DNA of 64,000 nucleotides from Vombatus ursinus (taxonomy: Eukaryota; Chordata; Mammalia; Diprotodontia; Vombatidae), in NCBI RefSeq assembly GCF_900497805.2, contig NW_020954719.1, positions 992,001-1,056,000 on the forward strand, read 5' to 3'. Position numbers and translations under genes: made by a program. Below the pieces are notes generated by a model. That model was not told the DNA's origin and made no database searches. It worked only from the letters and a program-made list of their open reading frames with translations. Shown here one piece after another: positions 35,581 through 48,225 of the stretch (positions are counted from its first letter, which is position 1; each line of letters starts with the position of its first letter).

Positions 35581-35819
35581 TTATTTACAGAATAAGGATA
35601 AGGAGGAGGTACCTTGTTGCTATCCCTCTCAAAGGTTGGAAGCTATGAGTGATTTGACTTGAAAATGAACAAGATACTCCACTAAAAAGGAAACAAAAAT
35701 GAAATGAGAATTTTGCAGCGACCTGTATAGGATGCCTTAAGGAAAATTTCATTTTTTAAAAGACCAAGGAGCCTATGAAGAGAACTTTTATTATAGCTCT
35801 GATTCTTGCTAATAAAGAA

Positions 35820-36835
35820 TGGTTGCTAAAGCAGAAATGACAGGAACCTTGGGAGTAAAGTGGCTGTTCCTTAGAATCTGTGATAGAAGATAAGGAAGTT
35901 GGCAATTATGCAATAGCTGGGGAGAGCAGATTTCAGAGAGCTCAGAGAAAGGTTATGTAGGATTCCATGAGCTAATATGCTAAAAGGAGTATCTGCTCAG
36001 GTAGGGTGGGAAGCACTGAAGAAAGAAATTCTGAAGACACAAAGAAAAGCAATTCTGATAAGAAGGAAAAGAGAATATATAGACAAAGGATTCATCAAAC
36101 AACTTGGATTTTAAAGCATTCACAAAAGATGGAAGCACAGGTGGTAACAGATGACTAAGATAAGAGTGATCCTGTAAGAACAGTGTCAGGAAAGCTAAAG
36201 CTCAGAATGAGGCTGACAAATCTAAAGGCAATAAAACCTGTGTATTTTTTTTAAAAATCTGTATCAGGAAAAAGAAGAGTCAAAGAGGAGAAGAGGATAA
36301 CTGCAATGATGATGGTGAAAAATAAATTCTAACTTTTTTGTTTCTTCTAGATAAAGATTTTCGGGTTAAAAAAAGACAAAAGTTTAAAGAGTTGAAATTC
36401 TAGATATTTAGAGAGATAGTAACAGAGCACCTTGCTGCCCTAGATGAGTTCAAGTCAGTAGGTCCAGATAAATTACATTCTATGATAACAATGTAATGCC
36501 CTACAGTTTTGAGTAGTTTTTATTCCTGAACCAGCATAAGTTATCTGTGTAAGTTTGTGGCAACTTTGTAAGGATGCCACAGTATAGAAAGGCAAATGTC
36601 ATTATTTTCGCCAAAGAGGAGAAAATAGAATCTATGAACAACAAATATAGCAACAAATATGACTTTGAATTCCGGCAAAATTCTACAAAGCTTGAATAAA
36701 GGGATAGTAAGTGAATATTTTAGAAAAAGATAACAGTGATCACAAAGAGCCAGTGTGGCTTCATCAGGAAGAAGTCATGTGAGACTCTCCTCAAGTGAGT
36801 AGAAGGAGAAAAGGCCAGCTCTCCTCAAAGAGACA
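35820..36835 (+). mobile_element. L3 (CR1-group) LINE, sense to the window
   Basis: Text such as gaaagctaaagctcagaatg and aaagagccagtgtggcttca matches the CR1/L3 coding strand before and within the reverse transcriptase. The antisense L3 at 29.2-29.5 kb carries the same block in reverse. It is heavily diverged, with stops in all frames. Confidence 0.6.
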
Positions 36836-37099
36836 GTCAAAAGACCGTGGACACTAAGGCAAGGGTAGATAGATATTAAACAGATTATAAATAAAACAAA
36901 ACAGACAAACCTGAACCAGAATCGCAGCAAACAGAAGCCTTCCTGTACAGGGAACATAGGCAAGTTAAGAAAATTTACAGAGTCTAAAGCTTTGTTCTGG
37001 GACGGGGAAATGGGAACTAAGACCATGGTTTAACCATGGAAGCCTATGGCCTATATCAATGTATCAATATCAACCCCAAACTGGGTTTCCAACGAAGAT

Positions 37100-38370
37100 C
37101 TCTTTACCTCTTCAGATCTCTTCACAGAGCCTGCCCTAAGGTAAATTTCCCTAGCACTACCACTCCTGGGGGCTTTGAAGAACATAGAATTCATTGCCCA
37201 GACCACAGATAATTCAGATCACTACCAGAGAAGGCCCACCATTTCTTACAGACATACAGAGAGCCTGGTCAGAATATGAAGCCTCAATTCAAGAAGTAAG
37301 GCTGGGAAAATGAAAAAAAAAATAAGAAAGCTCTGATGATTAAGAAATATTATGGAACCAGGGATGCTCAAGACATAAACTCCATATTAGAGATTAACCA
37401 CACATTATCAACAAGCAAAATGACAAAGAAAATAAAAGATTTGTCATAAGCTCTACTGAATTCCTAGAAGACATGAGGCAAGAGTTGTTTTTTTTTTAAT
37501 TCCAATACAAAATGAAAAGAATGGGAAAGGAAATGAAAGTTCCAGAGTAAAGACTTGGAAAGAGAATAAATACTTTAATAGGAGGTGCAGAACCTTACTC
37601 AAATAACATACCATCTGAATATTAGTTCTGACCTGATGTAGATCAATGACTCAACCAGATAAAATGAAATACCAGAATAAAATAAAAACACTGAAAAGTA
37701 TCACAAAATGTAAAATGTCTTCTATCAGCAACAGACCTAGAAAATAAGGAGACATGATGATGATGATAATGATGATAAGGAGGAGGAAAGCTACCATTTA
37801 TGTAGTGCTTTAAATTTCTAAAGCATTTTACATTTGACCCTAAGAATGCTAAACTAAGAATTATCTGATTACCTGAAAATCTTGACCATAAAAGCCTAGA
37901 TACTATGTTTTTTTTAAGAAATCATGAATGAAAATGTCCCAGACAGAGGGCAATGTGAAATTAAAAAGAATCTACCTCCTGAAAGAAACCCTAAAATTAA
38001 AACTCCCAGGAACATTATAGCCAAAATTCAGAGCTTCTACTTAAAAATGTGTGTGTGTGTACTACAAGCGTACAGAAAGAGTTCAAATACCGAAGAGCTA
38101 CAATCAAGATTGAACAAGATTTGGCAGCTACCACAACAAAGAAGAAGAAAGTTTAGAATATGAATATTGTATCCTAAAGGCAAAAAAAATATGATTACAA
38201 CCAAAAATAACTTAGCCAGTAAAACTGCATATAGTTTTATGGAGTGCAAAGAGGGGAAGGATCTTTAATGAAATAGAGAACTTCTTAGCATACCTGATGA
38301 AAAGATCAGAATTGAGTAGAAACTTTAAAATGAAAACACAAGAGTTAAGAGAAATATAAAAAGGTAAATA
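37100..38370 (+). mobile_element. Older L1 LINE, 5'UTR end and ORF1
   Basis: Around 37280-37400 the sequence reads ENEKKNKKALMIKKYYGTR, and later blocks give ORF1-like text to about 38365 (aaacacaagagttaagagaa). At 37930-38010 an ERNPKIKTPRNIIAKIQSF reading is the L1 ORF1 RNA-binding segment. A MIR piece with a GAT run (37745-37850) interrupts it. It is broken by many stops and no ORF2 follows. Confidence 0.65.
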
Positions 38371-38544
38371 CTTCTGAGTAATTGGAAGATAATATATGAT
38401 GATGAAGTACTTACATTCTAATGGGGGAGAAGAAACAAGTCCCTCCGTTAGAACTCAAATGTTACCGAAGGTCATAGAGGTAGTTAAGATAAAGATCCTA
38501 GGAATAATTTTCTTATGTTTTGGTGATTAAATCACATTTCTGAC

Positions 38545-38740
38545 ACTTATAAACTGTGGCACCATACGGAAGTCACTTAATCTTTCTACAACTTGATTTT
38601 CTCACTTGTAAAATGGAGATAATAGCTGTGTTACCTACCTTACAGTATAGTGCTGATTGCCAAATGAGATAATTATGTGAAGTGCTTTGCAAACTTTAAA
38701 GTACCTTGTAAAAATCAGCTATGATTATTATCATTATTCC
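38545..38740 (+). mobile_element. MIR SINE
   Basis: Order of blocks: cggaagtcacttaatctttc, ttctcacttgtaaaatggag, caaatgagataattatgtga and agtgctttgcaaactttaaa, ending in an ATT-rich tail. Nearly complete except the 5' head. Confidence 0.75.
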
Positions 38741-39526
38741 ATTTTTCTCATCTTTTTTGATGGGTTTCTGATAGAAATGGTCTGAGGACAATTCTTTTAT
38801 AGTTAATTCTCTATGGATAATGAATGCTTTTGTAATTGAATATTATTATTATTATCATCATATTTGTATTTCTCTCAGTGTGTAACAGTGCTTTGAATGT
38901 AGTAGGCACTAAATACATAATTGCAGAAATCCTTAAACATTTTAATTAAGCAGACTTAATACATTCATTATGCAACATTTTTCATATAACAGAATTTGTA
39001 GAGTAATGTCAGGATAAATTGTTGGATTGGACATGAAAATATCCTATTCATATATTGCAGGATGTTCTATTAATGATGTTTGCTAAAATGGGATTCTGCC
39101 TAAAACTGATCCCTAACTCTCTCTAACACCAAGGGCATGTCTTTGGTACTTCTACTCAGTTTGCATGGGAGAAAATTACTCATTCTTTTTTCTTACCAAT
39201 AGCAGTAGACAGAGCAGACCTCACCAACTCTTTTTCCTTTAGCACTGGCTCTTTAAATATTTGCAACTGCTAATTTTATCTTTTATCTTTTACCTTTTTT
39301 GCTGTGTCTTTTCAATTTATATGAAGCTCTCACACAGCTCTTTATTAAAGTATTAATTTATTAAATTAGAATACCATCAAGTAGAAATTAGAAGGTGAAC
39401 AAGAAATTCCTGTTGGAAAGAAATTTTGGTTCAATACATAACTCACATTGGATCTATAAATTCTCCCTGAATAGATTTAAAAAAAAACAAAACACCATTT
39501 GCTGACAAACTCCCCCAACTTATTAC

Positions 39527-39961
39527 CTGCATAAGTTGCTGCTTCAGTTTCTGCATTTCTGAAATGTTAAGCTCACTGAATAAGTCCGAAACCTGGTGGA
39601 GAGTTTCTCCTTTCCTTCCTGGAGTCCGATAATCTCCATTCATTTTCACAAGTGGCCCATGGACGTGTCCATTCATTTTGTCATCGTTGTTTGGTTCAGT
39701 CACATCCTCTGCAAATTTTTGTCCATCTACTGAGATATTGATATGATTATTGTACACACTTTCATTGAGATTAATATACTGGGAGAGTTCTTTTCTCAGG
39801 TTGTTCTTTTGTTCTCTTTCATTTTTTAAAGTCTCCAGGACTTCTTCTAACTGGCGCTCAGCAATTTCTTTCAACCGGATGGCATCTTCTAGCTGGCTAT
39901 TCAGCAATACCATCTCTTCCTCAAATCTTTTAATCTCATGCTTTAGGCCTTCATATTCCAC
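39527..39961 (-). CDS. BICD1: BICD1 internal exon, 435 bp (probably exon 4)
   Basis: The exon encodes 145 residues from [16 protein letters not shown] to KLKQQLMQ. The first half is coiled coil ([17 protein letters not shown]). The middle is a less helical, Asn/Gly-rich linker with [18 protein letters not shown], which marks BICD1, because BICD2 differs strongly here. Helix resumes at [18 protein letters not shown], a conserved Bicaudal-D block. The acceptor is ctaatttag|GTG and the donor CAG|gtaata, with phase 0 at both ends. The protein is a dimeric adaptor linking dynein-dynactin to Rab6-positive Golgi and secretory vesicles. This exon spans the end of the first coiled coil and the hinge toward the second. 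No stop or frameshift is present, so this copy looks functional. Confidence 0.96.
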
Positions 39962-40899
39962 CTAAATTAGATAGGACAAAAAACATTTATTAAACTAAAA
40001 CTTGGCTCTTACAAACATGTCATTAAGTATTCTGTAGACCCTATATACTTAAAAGTCTTTCAAATTATCATAAGCCTAAAAAGCCTTGGCATACGTTAAC
40101 TGAATGGAATAATCTTATCTCTGAAGTTTTACATTAGAATTTTTTTCTTAAAAAGAACTTAGACATTTAAATAACAGAAGACTATAAGCCAATTATTAAA
40201 ATCTATGTGTAAATTAATGCTATTGATAGAGGTTAAGCAATATTTTTAGATGAAGTGGCAGGCATTTCTGCAGTCTTCTGTGGTACCCCATGAATTGCCA
40301 TATAGCAAAGAACCCTGTTTGCAAGATTCCCACATTAGACTGAGGTGAGTTGACCTAGTAGAACTTTAACTCCTCAAAAGCTAAGGGACCTTTTTTTTTA
40401 ATTTTTAAATTTTGATTTTGTATTGCCAGAACCTTATACAGTAAGGTATATAGTAAGTATATAATGCTTCTTGAATTGGATTGGTTTGAGCTAAGAAAAA
40501 TGAGAGTATAGTTAGCACTTATATAAGACTTTTTATTACTATGTATTACTTATAAAAAAGTAGAATCTGGATCTCATGGGTACTGATTCTTTTGGGAAAG
40601 TATCTAATTGGATAATTTGATCAGTATAATACAGAGGAGATGATGCCATGGAAATATATTTACAAAACTCTAGCGACCTGATCATAATGAAGCTTTTTGA
40701 GACTAAGCCCCAGAATGACATAAATTAGGGTCCCATGTCTTCCGCTCTCAAAGAAACTTAAAGAGAATCCCAGTCCATCCTTAACCCTGAACTATAAGGG
40801 GCTCCATGAATCCTTGCCTACTTATACAGCACCAGATGTGAAATGGCACCAGGGAGTTCAAATTCCCATCTCTGAATTTCAGAACCCTAGTAGACCCAT

Positions 40900-41085
40900 C
40901 TTTACTCCCTAGGAACACCCACAATATTTTGTTTCTATTTTCCTCATGTACCTAGGACAATCTATTTTAGATTATAGGTATTTTGTAGCTGTCTTTTTCG
41001 TCCTGTATCTAAACTCCTCAAGTCCCTGACATAGTCCTTTGCACATAGCAGGCACCTAGTATCTGCTTAATAAATGAGTAAATGA
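40900..41085 (+). mobile_element. CR1-group LINE 3' tail (L2 or L3)
   Basis: ctcctcaagtccctgacata, then ctttgcacatagcaggcacc and tgcttaataaatgagtaaat match the common tail. The upstream part is weak. Confidence 0.5.
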
Positions 41086-43168
41086 TGATGCGGGGCACAG
41101 ACGTATATTCTTAGTGCTACATTAAAGGAGCCCCCAGAAGTCCCACATCCTTTGATAACCCTGCAGGAAGCAATAGGGAGATTTCTTCAGGTGTCTCAGA
41201 GTAGTTTAAAGGCTTCAAACTGAACACCTGGTAAGTTTCAGGGGTTCAGGCTGAATTTTCTCCTTTTCCTTTCTATGAGTCACAAGAACATAGTCTTTAC
41301 TCTAAACATTAATAGTGGTTGATTCCTCTTCTCCTCACATTCCTATCCTTATCCCTACATACATACACTTACACTAGATGTATGCTAATTAGGGAGACAG
41401 TGTACTTTATCAAGAGCCTCTACAAAACTTCCTCTCTTCAGATAAACTATAATTTTTCAAGTCAGGCAGCAGCTTCTGTGATTGGTGGTAGTAATGTTAG
41501 GAGAATATCAGGGCTGAGTAAAGACTGATGACAGCAATGCTGCAGGATTGGTTCATGCAGTGACTGGCAAGTTGAAAACCTGTTCGGAATAGACCATATT
41601 TAGGGCGGCAGATGGAAATTAAGAGGACAAACCAAAGAGTTAAACTCATATTACAGATTTTTTTAAAAAAAACAGCCTCTGGCTGGGCAGAAGCTTGAAA
41701 AAGGACTAAACCAATGGACTAAGATCATCTATTTACTGTTGATAATGTAGGGTTAGCAGAGATAATCTTTAACAATGTGGGTGCAGGAGATGTGTAGATA
41801 ATTTTATTGCAAAAGAAATTGTGGTCATGTTGAAGTGGTGCTAAAGTTGATATTGTGTAATAGAGTCCTTGTTATGGTCCTATGGTTCCTAAAAAGATTT
41901 TCGAATGTTATTAATAGTTATGAACTCTGCTTAAGCCTACCCTAGGCAAAATGTTAAATACCTAAAATTTGTTTGGACCTTTCCTGGATCCATATTTTAG
42001 GTCCCTAAAAGTTCAGGAATCCTTACTATTTTATTCTACCTTTTAAGAGTCCCATGCCCAGAATCTTTAATTAAAACATCCCAGCATTTTATCAAGATGC
42101 TCACATAAGCCAGTTAATAAGTCTAATAAACCATGCTAAAGTGGTCTGAATGAACCTTTAATAGTCATTAACCCTAAGCAAAATAAATCATGGATTAACT
42201 TTGCTAAAACGATTAGAGGCCTACTGCTATAATCTGTAGTAGGTTGAATTGGAGAAGGAAGAGCCTGAATGTCATTGTCACTGACTTACTTCTTCAAAGA
42301 CCTAAAACACAGTTCTTCCCACTTCTGTTTTCTGGTTTTTTTTGCATCCTCTTCCTTATTTAAACACAATTCTTCCCCAACTTTCCCCAATCTTGAATCA
42401 ACCTCTTCCCCAAGATTCCCAGGAAAATGTTATATTTTTCTTTCAAGAGGGGTCTTTAATGCCTTAGATTGCAAATCTTGGGACATCCATATCACACTAC
42501 CAAGTAAGATATTTTAGGGTAGAGCTACATTTCAATTACTGTTTTAGTTACAACATGCAGGTGGCTACTTATGTTCCTGTAGGACTAGCCTTCATTCTAT
42601 TTCTGACAAATAAAAGAAAATTAGCATCCAATGAAATGTGGCTGAAGAACTGAAATTTGTTTCTAATTTGTTTCCGTGTTAGAACAGATACTGCAACTGA
42701 CAAATGACAAGTTAATCAGAACTAATCCTTGTATTCAGGGTTTTTTTTTCCAAATACATTTTGAATATAAATTACTCATTTGTGGAGTGAATATCTAATA
42801 CCTAATCAATGAATAGCTAGGTTATTGGGAATTTGGAGGGAAAGAAAAAAAAATCAACTCTTCATTTTTCAAGAGTTACATTTCAATGTGGTAACTTGAT
42901 TTTTCATTATTTATATACTTTGATCAGACAGGAAATTTTTGATAGATACAAGTGCTCATAAGAAAGAATGTACTGAAGAAAAATATGGCATTGTCTAATT
43001 TTTACAACGTGTATACTTATACCCTCTTATCAAAGAATAAGCTAGAATGCTTCCATTGTAACATTTTGGCAAATAATGATGAAATAATACGTTAGCCACT
43101 GATTTGGGGCAATTATCATATGATGTCTTAAAAATAAAAGTGAAATTAAAGACAAGTTAACTGTTTCA

Positions 43169-43426
43169 GAACAGCTAGGTGGCACAGTGGATAGAATGCC
43201 ACGTCTGGAGTCAGGAAAGACTCATCTTCCTGAATTCCAATCCAGCCTCAGACAATTACTAGCTTGTGTGACCCTGGGCAAGTCACTTAACCTTGTTTGT
43301 CTCCATTTCCTCATATGTAAAATGAGCTCAAGAAGGAAATGGCAATGCACTCCAACATCTTTGCCAAGAAAACCCCAAATGGGGTCACAAAGAGTCAGAC
43401 ATGACTGAAATGACTGAACTACAACA
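43169..43426 (+). mobile_element. Second-family marsupial SINE (Mon1/Mar1-like), complete
   Basis: The tRNA-like head gaacagctaggtggcacagt is followed by ccctgggcaagtcacttaac, then ccatttcctcatatgtaaaa and the family tail aaatggggtcacaaagagtc. It is flanked by taactgtttca (43158-43168) and taattgtttca (43427-43437). Confidence 0.85.
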
Positions 43427-43670
43427 TAATTGTTTCAATTTTCATTTATTTCTGCTGAATCATCTATTAGTTTCCATTTTTCAATTACTGTTAAAAGAAG
43501 AAGAGTGAAACAGAAATAACCATCAATTGGTTACTACAAATTGCCAAATAAAGCATCCTAGTTAACAAATACTCTTAGGAAATCATAGCAGTCTTTCCAG
43601 CATGACTTGAACTGGCCGTAATTAACCCCGAAGGGAAATTAAAATCCACCCAATAATACCCAATAGGAGA

Positions 43671-43837
43671 GTGCTGCAGGTGTACCTTCAATTAACTGCA
43701 GCACATTGGAAACACCCACATTGCCAATGCAATCTATCACTGAGGATTTAGATTTTTCAGAAACTAATGGTCATTTAAAATTCAAATCCTCAGTGACAGA
43801 CTGTATTAGCAACATGAGTATCTCCAATGGACTATAG
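43671..43837 (-). other. Double hairpin in a BICD1 intron, candidate structured RNA
   Basis: Arm 43704-43749 and arm 43784-43829 are reverse complements at 37 of 46 positions, with a 34-base loop. The 13 positions next to the loop are perfect (tcactgaggattt). All nine differences are transitions. On the minus strand, which is the BICD1 transcript, eight of them are G-U pairs and one is C-A. The stem extends more weakly to 43696 and 43837. Next to it, gtgctgcag (43671-43679) and ctgcagcac (43696-43704) form a second, perfect 9-bp stem that would compete with that extension. This may be an RNA structure under selection or an old palindromic repeat; the sequence alone does not decide. Confidence 0.6.
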
Positions 43838-45359
43838 AAAATTTGCTTTAAGTCCTATTTGTGTTTCATGGGGAGAGAATTTATTCTTTTTGACTTCCAA
43901 AGGTTTCTGAGAAACACTGAAAATGCAAGCATAAAATGCAACCATTCCTCAGTACACATACAGAGCTACATCTATTCAATGATTTAAGTGGGATAGGATG
44001 AACACTGAATGGTGTTCCAGGACGTTATGAACTGAAATTATTCAATCACCTCTTTATCATCAGCTCAACATGGTCCATTTTCAGTTGTCTTCCAACACAA
44101 AATTCTTAAAAATCAGTGGGGAAGTATCTATAGTCAAAAGATAACATTTTGATGGTGGGGTTGGAGGAACCCCTCTCAGTTTTCTCCTTTGAGAAGGGAA
44201 GTAGAAGCAAAATTCAGTTCAGAATGTTATAATGGCATCAGCTAAGACTCTTGGTGAACCCCAACTATCCTGCTACTTTTGTCATTCTCTTTTAAAAAAC
44301 ACAAATATTAACAAGCATTTTCACAAATTGCATCTTCCAAGAAGATAGTTACTGTCATTGTTAATCCAACAACATCATATCAAGGACATATAGTTTTCTG
44401 AACTTCCTTACAAAGAGAAATTACATTAACATATGTATGCATTAGTTGAACTCTCAAACTAGAAATGAGACGGCGATTTCTTCTAATAGTTGGAGGAAAA
44501 TAGGTATTTTTTTTCTTAATGGCTCCGATCTTGATTTTTACCATGTAAATTCAATTTTTCTTGAGATCTCAAAGAATTCTACAAATTAGAACCATTTTAA
44601 TAATAATGAGAGGTGTTCTAACTTTCCTAACCATAAGCCCTAGTACCTATTTTTTAATGGGCTGAAACTATTCCAAATGTTTGTAGAAACAAGTAGCAAC
44701 AGAGTTCAGTCTCTTTACTTCTAGTGCTTATGCTAAGCTCTCTTCAACAGATTGTTTTTTTTAGTTCTAAACTACAATAACATAGACTGAAACTCGAAGT
44801 TGAGGCATCTTTTGCCTATACAATAATCTATTAAACTACACTATTTCAATTAAAAAATAATAACAAGAAAAATGTAAGGAAATAGCACTGTATAAATTTC
44901 ATAGGGAAAAGTAGTTTTGTTAAATTTAATTCTTTAATACATCAAAAGACCAAAAAAAAAAAAATCTATGATTCATCGCTGCTCTCTCTACTTATATAGA
45001 ATGCATCCTCTCTAAGTTTTCATGTTTTGCTATGGCCAGAATAATATATCAATTGTTGGTTATTCTTTCCGAACTTAAATAGCCTGGTCCTCAAATATCA
45101 CACAGTTTGTCACAAAGACTGTCTCTGAATACCTTCTCACTTGGTACAGCCTGCCAGACCTTGTGCTCCACATGCATAACTACTATCATCCCATGGTGAA
45201 GCAGCAAGAAAACATTAGCAAAGGTTTGTTACCTTGAGGAGAGAAAAATTAAGGCAAAACTTGAGAAACTGCTGATTGAGATAGGAAAAGGCCAAATATT
45301 AAGCAGAAGGTATACTTTCATTTGGACTATAACTAATAAAATCTTTAAAAAAATCCTAC

Positions 45360-45512
45360 CTGGTTCTGTTTCAATGTGGACACCAACTTCTGTAAAGTAA
45401 TATTTTCCTCTTCCAATTCAGTGTAGTCCTGAAGGAGGCGGGTTTCTCGAAACTTGTATTCTCGGATTTCATCCTTCATTCTTATTCTCTGCAGCTCTAA
45501 CACCTCATTGTT
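45360..45512 (-). CDS. BICD1: BICD1 internal exon, 153 bp (probably exon 3)
   Basis: The exon encodes 51 residues, starting [16 protein letters not shown] and ending STLKQNQ. It is uninterrupted coiled coil belonging to the N-terminal segment that, in Bicaudal-D proteins, recruits dynein and dynactin. On the minus strand a pyrimidine-rich tract ending ttttcag precedes it and CAG|gtagga follows it. It starts and ends in phase 0, and the next exon continues with VEYEGL as in known BICD1 and BICD2 proteins. From memory of the family it covers roughly residues 150-205. The match to BICD1 rather than BICD2 is firmer in the next two exons. The exon number is inferred from the usual gene structure. 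The length is a multiple of three, so skipping would keep the frame but remove about 14 heptad turns of the rod. Confidence 0.95.
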
Positions 45513-46434
45513 CTGAAAACAGAAGGGGAAAAAAACCCACAGGCTGAACATAATTTCTTTCCTCCGATGACCAGTATGGTAAGACAGCATCTCAGGAAGT
45601 TAAAAAAAATCAAAATCAATGAACATGTGAGAAATGGTCTTTAAATGGTATTTTTTTAAGTTTATAGTCATGGTGGTTTTGTCTTTGATAACTTCTAGAA
45701 AGGAAACCTGAACAAGTAATACAACTTACAGAGAAATATCCTTTCTCCATTTTATAATAGATTTTGTATTTTTTTCTGCAAAGGGAAAATAACTACAATT
45801 TTTTTCTTATAGTAAACAGTCATAGCTATTATGTACACAGCCAGCAATTCATGTATTTTCTTCCATATATATACCTTTCCCCATCACACTATTTGTAAAG
45901 AAAATTTTAAGATATATTTTGCCCAAATGTTTTCCAAAACAAGTACCTAAAACAAATCACAAAATTGGAGATAAAATCAGGAAGAAAATTTAAATTCCCA
46001 GTATACTCAGGTCAAATAAGAAAAAAGCGATCTATAAAACCTCTCCTGGTAAAATGGCATTTTCTTGCTAGTATTTTTCCCCATCCTAGATTCTGATCTT
46101 TTCAGGAATTCTGGCAGCTTGGAAACTTAATGGAGCATGATATTTCATAGGCTAGTAACAGGACTGGCCATTAATAAGGAAGACTATTTAAAATTTAGTG
46201 ACAAGATAGGAGGGAATGTATGTGATAAGAAGAATAGAGAGATTGTGGCCCAAATGAGAGAAAGATGTCCAAAACTTTCAAAATACTCATTGGATGACAA
46301 GAAGAACAAAAAAATGATTAAAGTTCAATGTTGGTGATACTGTGGGGGAAGTAGGTATTCTAACATGCTATCCTGATAAAGGGGTGAATGACAGAGTGAA
46401 AATTAGAAATATATGTGTGTGCATACACACAATG

Positions 46435-46442
<8 letters not shown>

Positions 46443-46475
<33 letters not shown>
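46443..46475. repeat. TA microsatellite
   Basis: A pure run of about 16 TA units flanked by short GT/CA-rich sequence. Confidence 0.95.
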
Positions 46476-46478
<3 letters not shown>

Positions 46479-46749
46479 AATGGAAATGTATTTTCCTTGA
46501 CTGTACATGTTTGTAAAAGGGATTTTGTTTTTTTTTTGTTCTCAGTTGTAGGGGTCAGGATGGAAGAGAAAGATGACAGAGTTTTGCTAACCGAAAAACA
46601 AAATTTCATTTAAAAAAAAACAAATGAGAGGAAGAGGGAAAACAATCATAATTATGTATAGGGGATGAGTTATTTACCAAATAAAGCATAGAGAGGATAA
46701 TCACAGGAAATAAAATATATAATCTTGAATACATAAAATCGAAAAACTT

Positions 46750-47955
46750 TTCACACAAACAAAATCATTATAGATAGGATTAAAGGAGAAATAATTACCT
46801 GAGGAAAAATCTTTGCACAAAATTTATCTGATAAAGACCTGATATCCAAGATCTCTAGGGAACTGATTCAAATATATATGAAGAAGATACATTACTCTAA
46901 AGATAAATGGCCAAAGAATATGAACAAGCTGTTCTTAGAAGAAAGACAAAGAACCAGGAGAACATTGTAAACAGTAACAGCAATGTTGTATGATGAACTG
47001 TGAATGACTTAGCTACTCTCAGCAAGACAATGACCCAAGACAATCCCAAAGGACTTGAAGAAAAACGCTATTTGCTTCCAGAGAAAGAACTGATGAAGTC
47101 CGAATACAGATCGAAGCATACTATTTTTCACTTTCTTTCTTTCTTGGCTTGAGTTTTCTTCCACAAAATGACTAATATGGAAATATATTTTACATGATTG
47201 CACAAGTATAATCTATATCAGATTACTGTCCCAGGGAAGAGGAAAGGGAGAAAGAGATGGATAGAATTTGGAACTTTAAACTTAAAAAAAAGGAATGTTT
47301 AAATTGTTTTTACATGTAATTAGAGAAAAAATAAAACATTATTTAAAAAAATGTAATGATTTGGAAAAAAAGGCAAGTTATCAAGAACAATGTAAAAAAT
47401 ACTAACAACTCTAAGTTTGACCTCATACCCATCAGATTGGCAAAGATGACAAAAAAAAAAAGAAAATAACTACTGTTAGTGAAGCTCTGAGAAGATAGAC
47501 ATACTAATGTATTCTTGGTGGAAATGTAGATCGATCTAAAATTCTAACCATTATAGAGCTATACTCCAAAAATCATTAAACTGGGCATACTCTTTGACCC
47601 AGAGAGAACATTACTAGATTTACACTCAAAAGAGATCAAAAAAGGAGGGAAAGAGTTCATATGCACAAAAAATTTATACTTCCACTTTTTGCAATAGCAA
47701 AGAACTGGAGATAAAAAAAGGTGTCTATTAATTGGTGATGTCTGAACTAACTGTGGTATATGAATGTAATAGAATTTTACGAAAGGGACATATTCACCTA
47801 AACATAAGGAGATTTCTGATGAAATGAACTAATGAAGACTGAAGTTAACAGAACTAGGTGAACAATTTATACAATGACTAAAATGTTGTAAACGAAAACA
47901 ACTATAAACTATGATCAATGTAATAACCATATATGACTCCACAGTCACTGGGAGG
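46750..47955 (+). mobile_element. Old L1 LINE 3' part with a younger L1 tail inside
   Basis: 46750-46945 is ORF2 3' sequence (gaaaaacttttcacacaaac to gaacaagctgttcttagaag). From about 46955 to 47345 a younger tail intervenes, running gaaccaggagaacattgtaa to an A-rich end. The older ORF2 then resumes at about 47360 (cccatcagattggcaaagat) and runs to about 47955 (actgtggtatatgaatgtaa). Both are non-coding relics. Confidence 0.65.
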
Positions 47956-47959
47956 AAGG

Positions 47960-48225
47960 GATGAACTGAGCATTTATATAACGTTTGCTATGTGCCAGGC
48001 ACTTTGGTAAATGCTTTGTTAACTTTATTTCATTTGATCCTCACAACAATCCTGTAAGATGGGAGCTGTTAATATCCCCATTTTATAGTTGAGGAAACCG
48101 AGGCAAATAGAAGGTAAGTGACTTGTGCAAAGTCACACAGCTAGTGTTTAAGGCCAGATTTGAACTCAGATCTTCCTGACTCTAGGCCCAGTGCTCTAGC
48201 TACTGCTCAATCTAGCTACCTCATA
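47960..48225 (-). mobile_element. MIR SINE, nearly full length
   Basis: On the plus strand: actgagcatttatataacgt, ctatgtgccaggcactttgg, ttgatcctcacaacaatcct, gttgaggaaaccgaggcaaa, aaagtcacacagctagtgtt and a final agtgctctagctactgctc. This is the complete reversed MIR order and one of the best-preserved old SINEs here. Confidence 0.9.

Larger units (their letters stand above)
24828..39526 (-). other. BICD1: BICD1 intron between the 435-bp and 1095-bp exons
   Basis: The intron is 14699 bp with canonical GT and AG ends and is full of repeats: L1 tails, an antisense L3 and a sense L3, an L1 5' part, many MIR and MIR3 copies and four younger SINEs, each listed separately. Stretches where I see no gene or named repeat are 24830-25200, 25810-26320, 27360-27760, 30450-31120, 31605-32390, 33790-34860, 36840-37090 and 38745-39520. 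Confidence 0.9.
39962..45359 (-). other. BICD1: BICD1 intron between the 153-bp and 435-bp exons
   Basis: The intron is 5398 bp with GT at 45358-45359 and AG at 39962-39963 on the minus strand. Apart from a SINE at 43169-43426 and possible old LINE tails near 40900-41085, it is mostly unique AT-rich sequence. The double hairpin at 43671-43837 is its main feature. Intervals 39970-40890, 41090-43150 and 43840-45340 show nothing I can name. Confidence 0.9.

Noticed and set aside
39750-39965. Plus-strand frame of 71 residues.
   Set aside because: It is the complement of the BICD1 435-bp exon.
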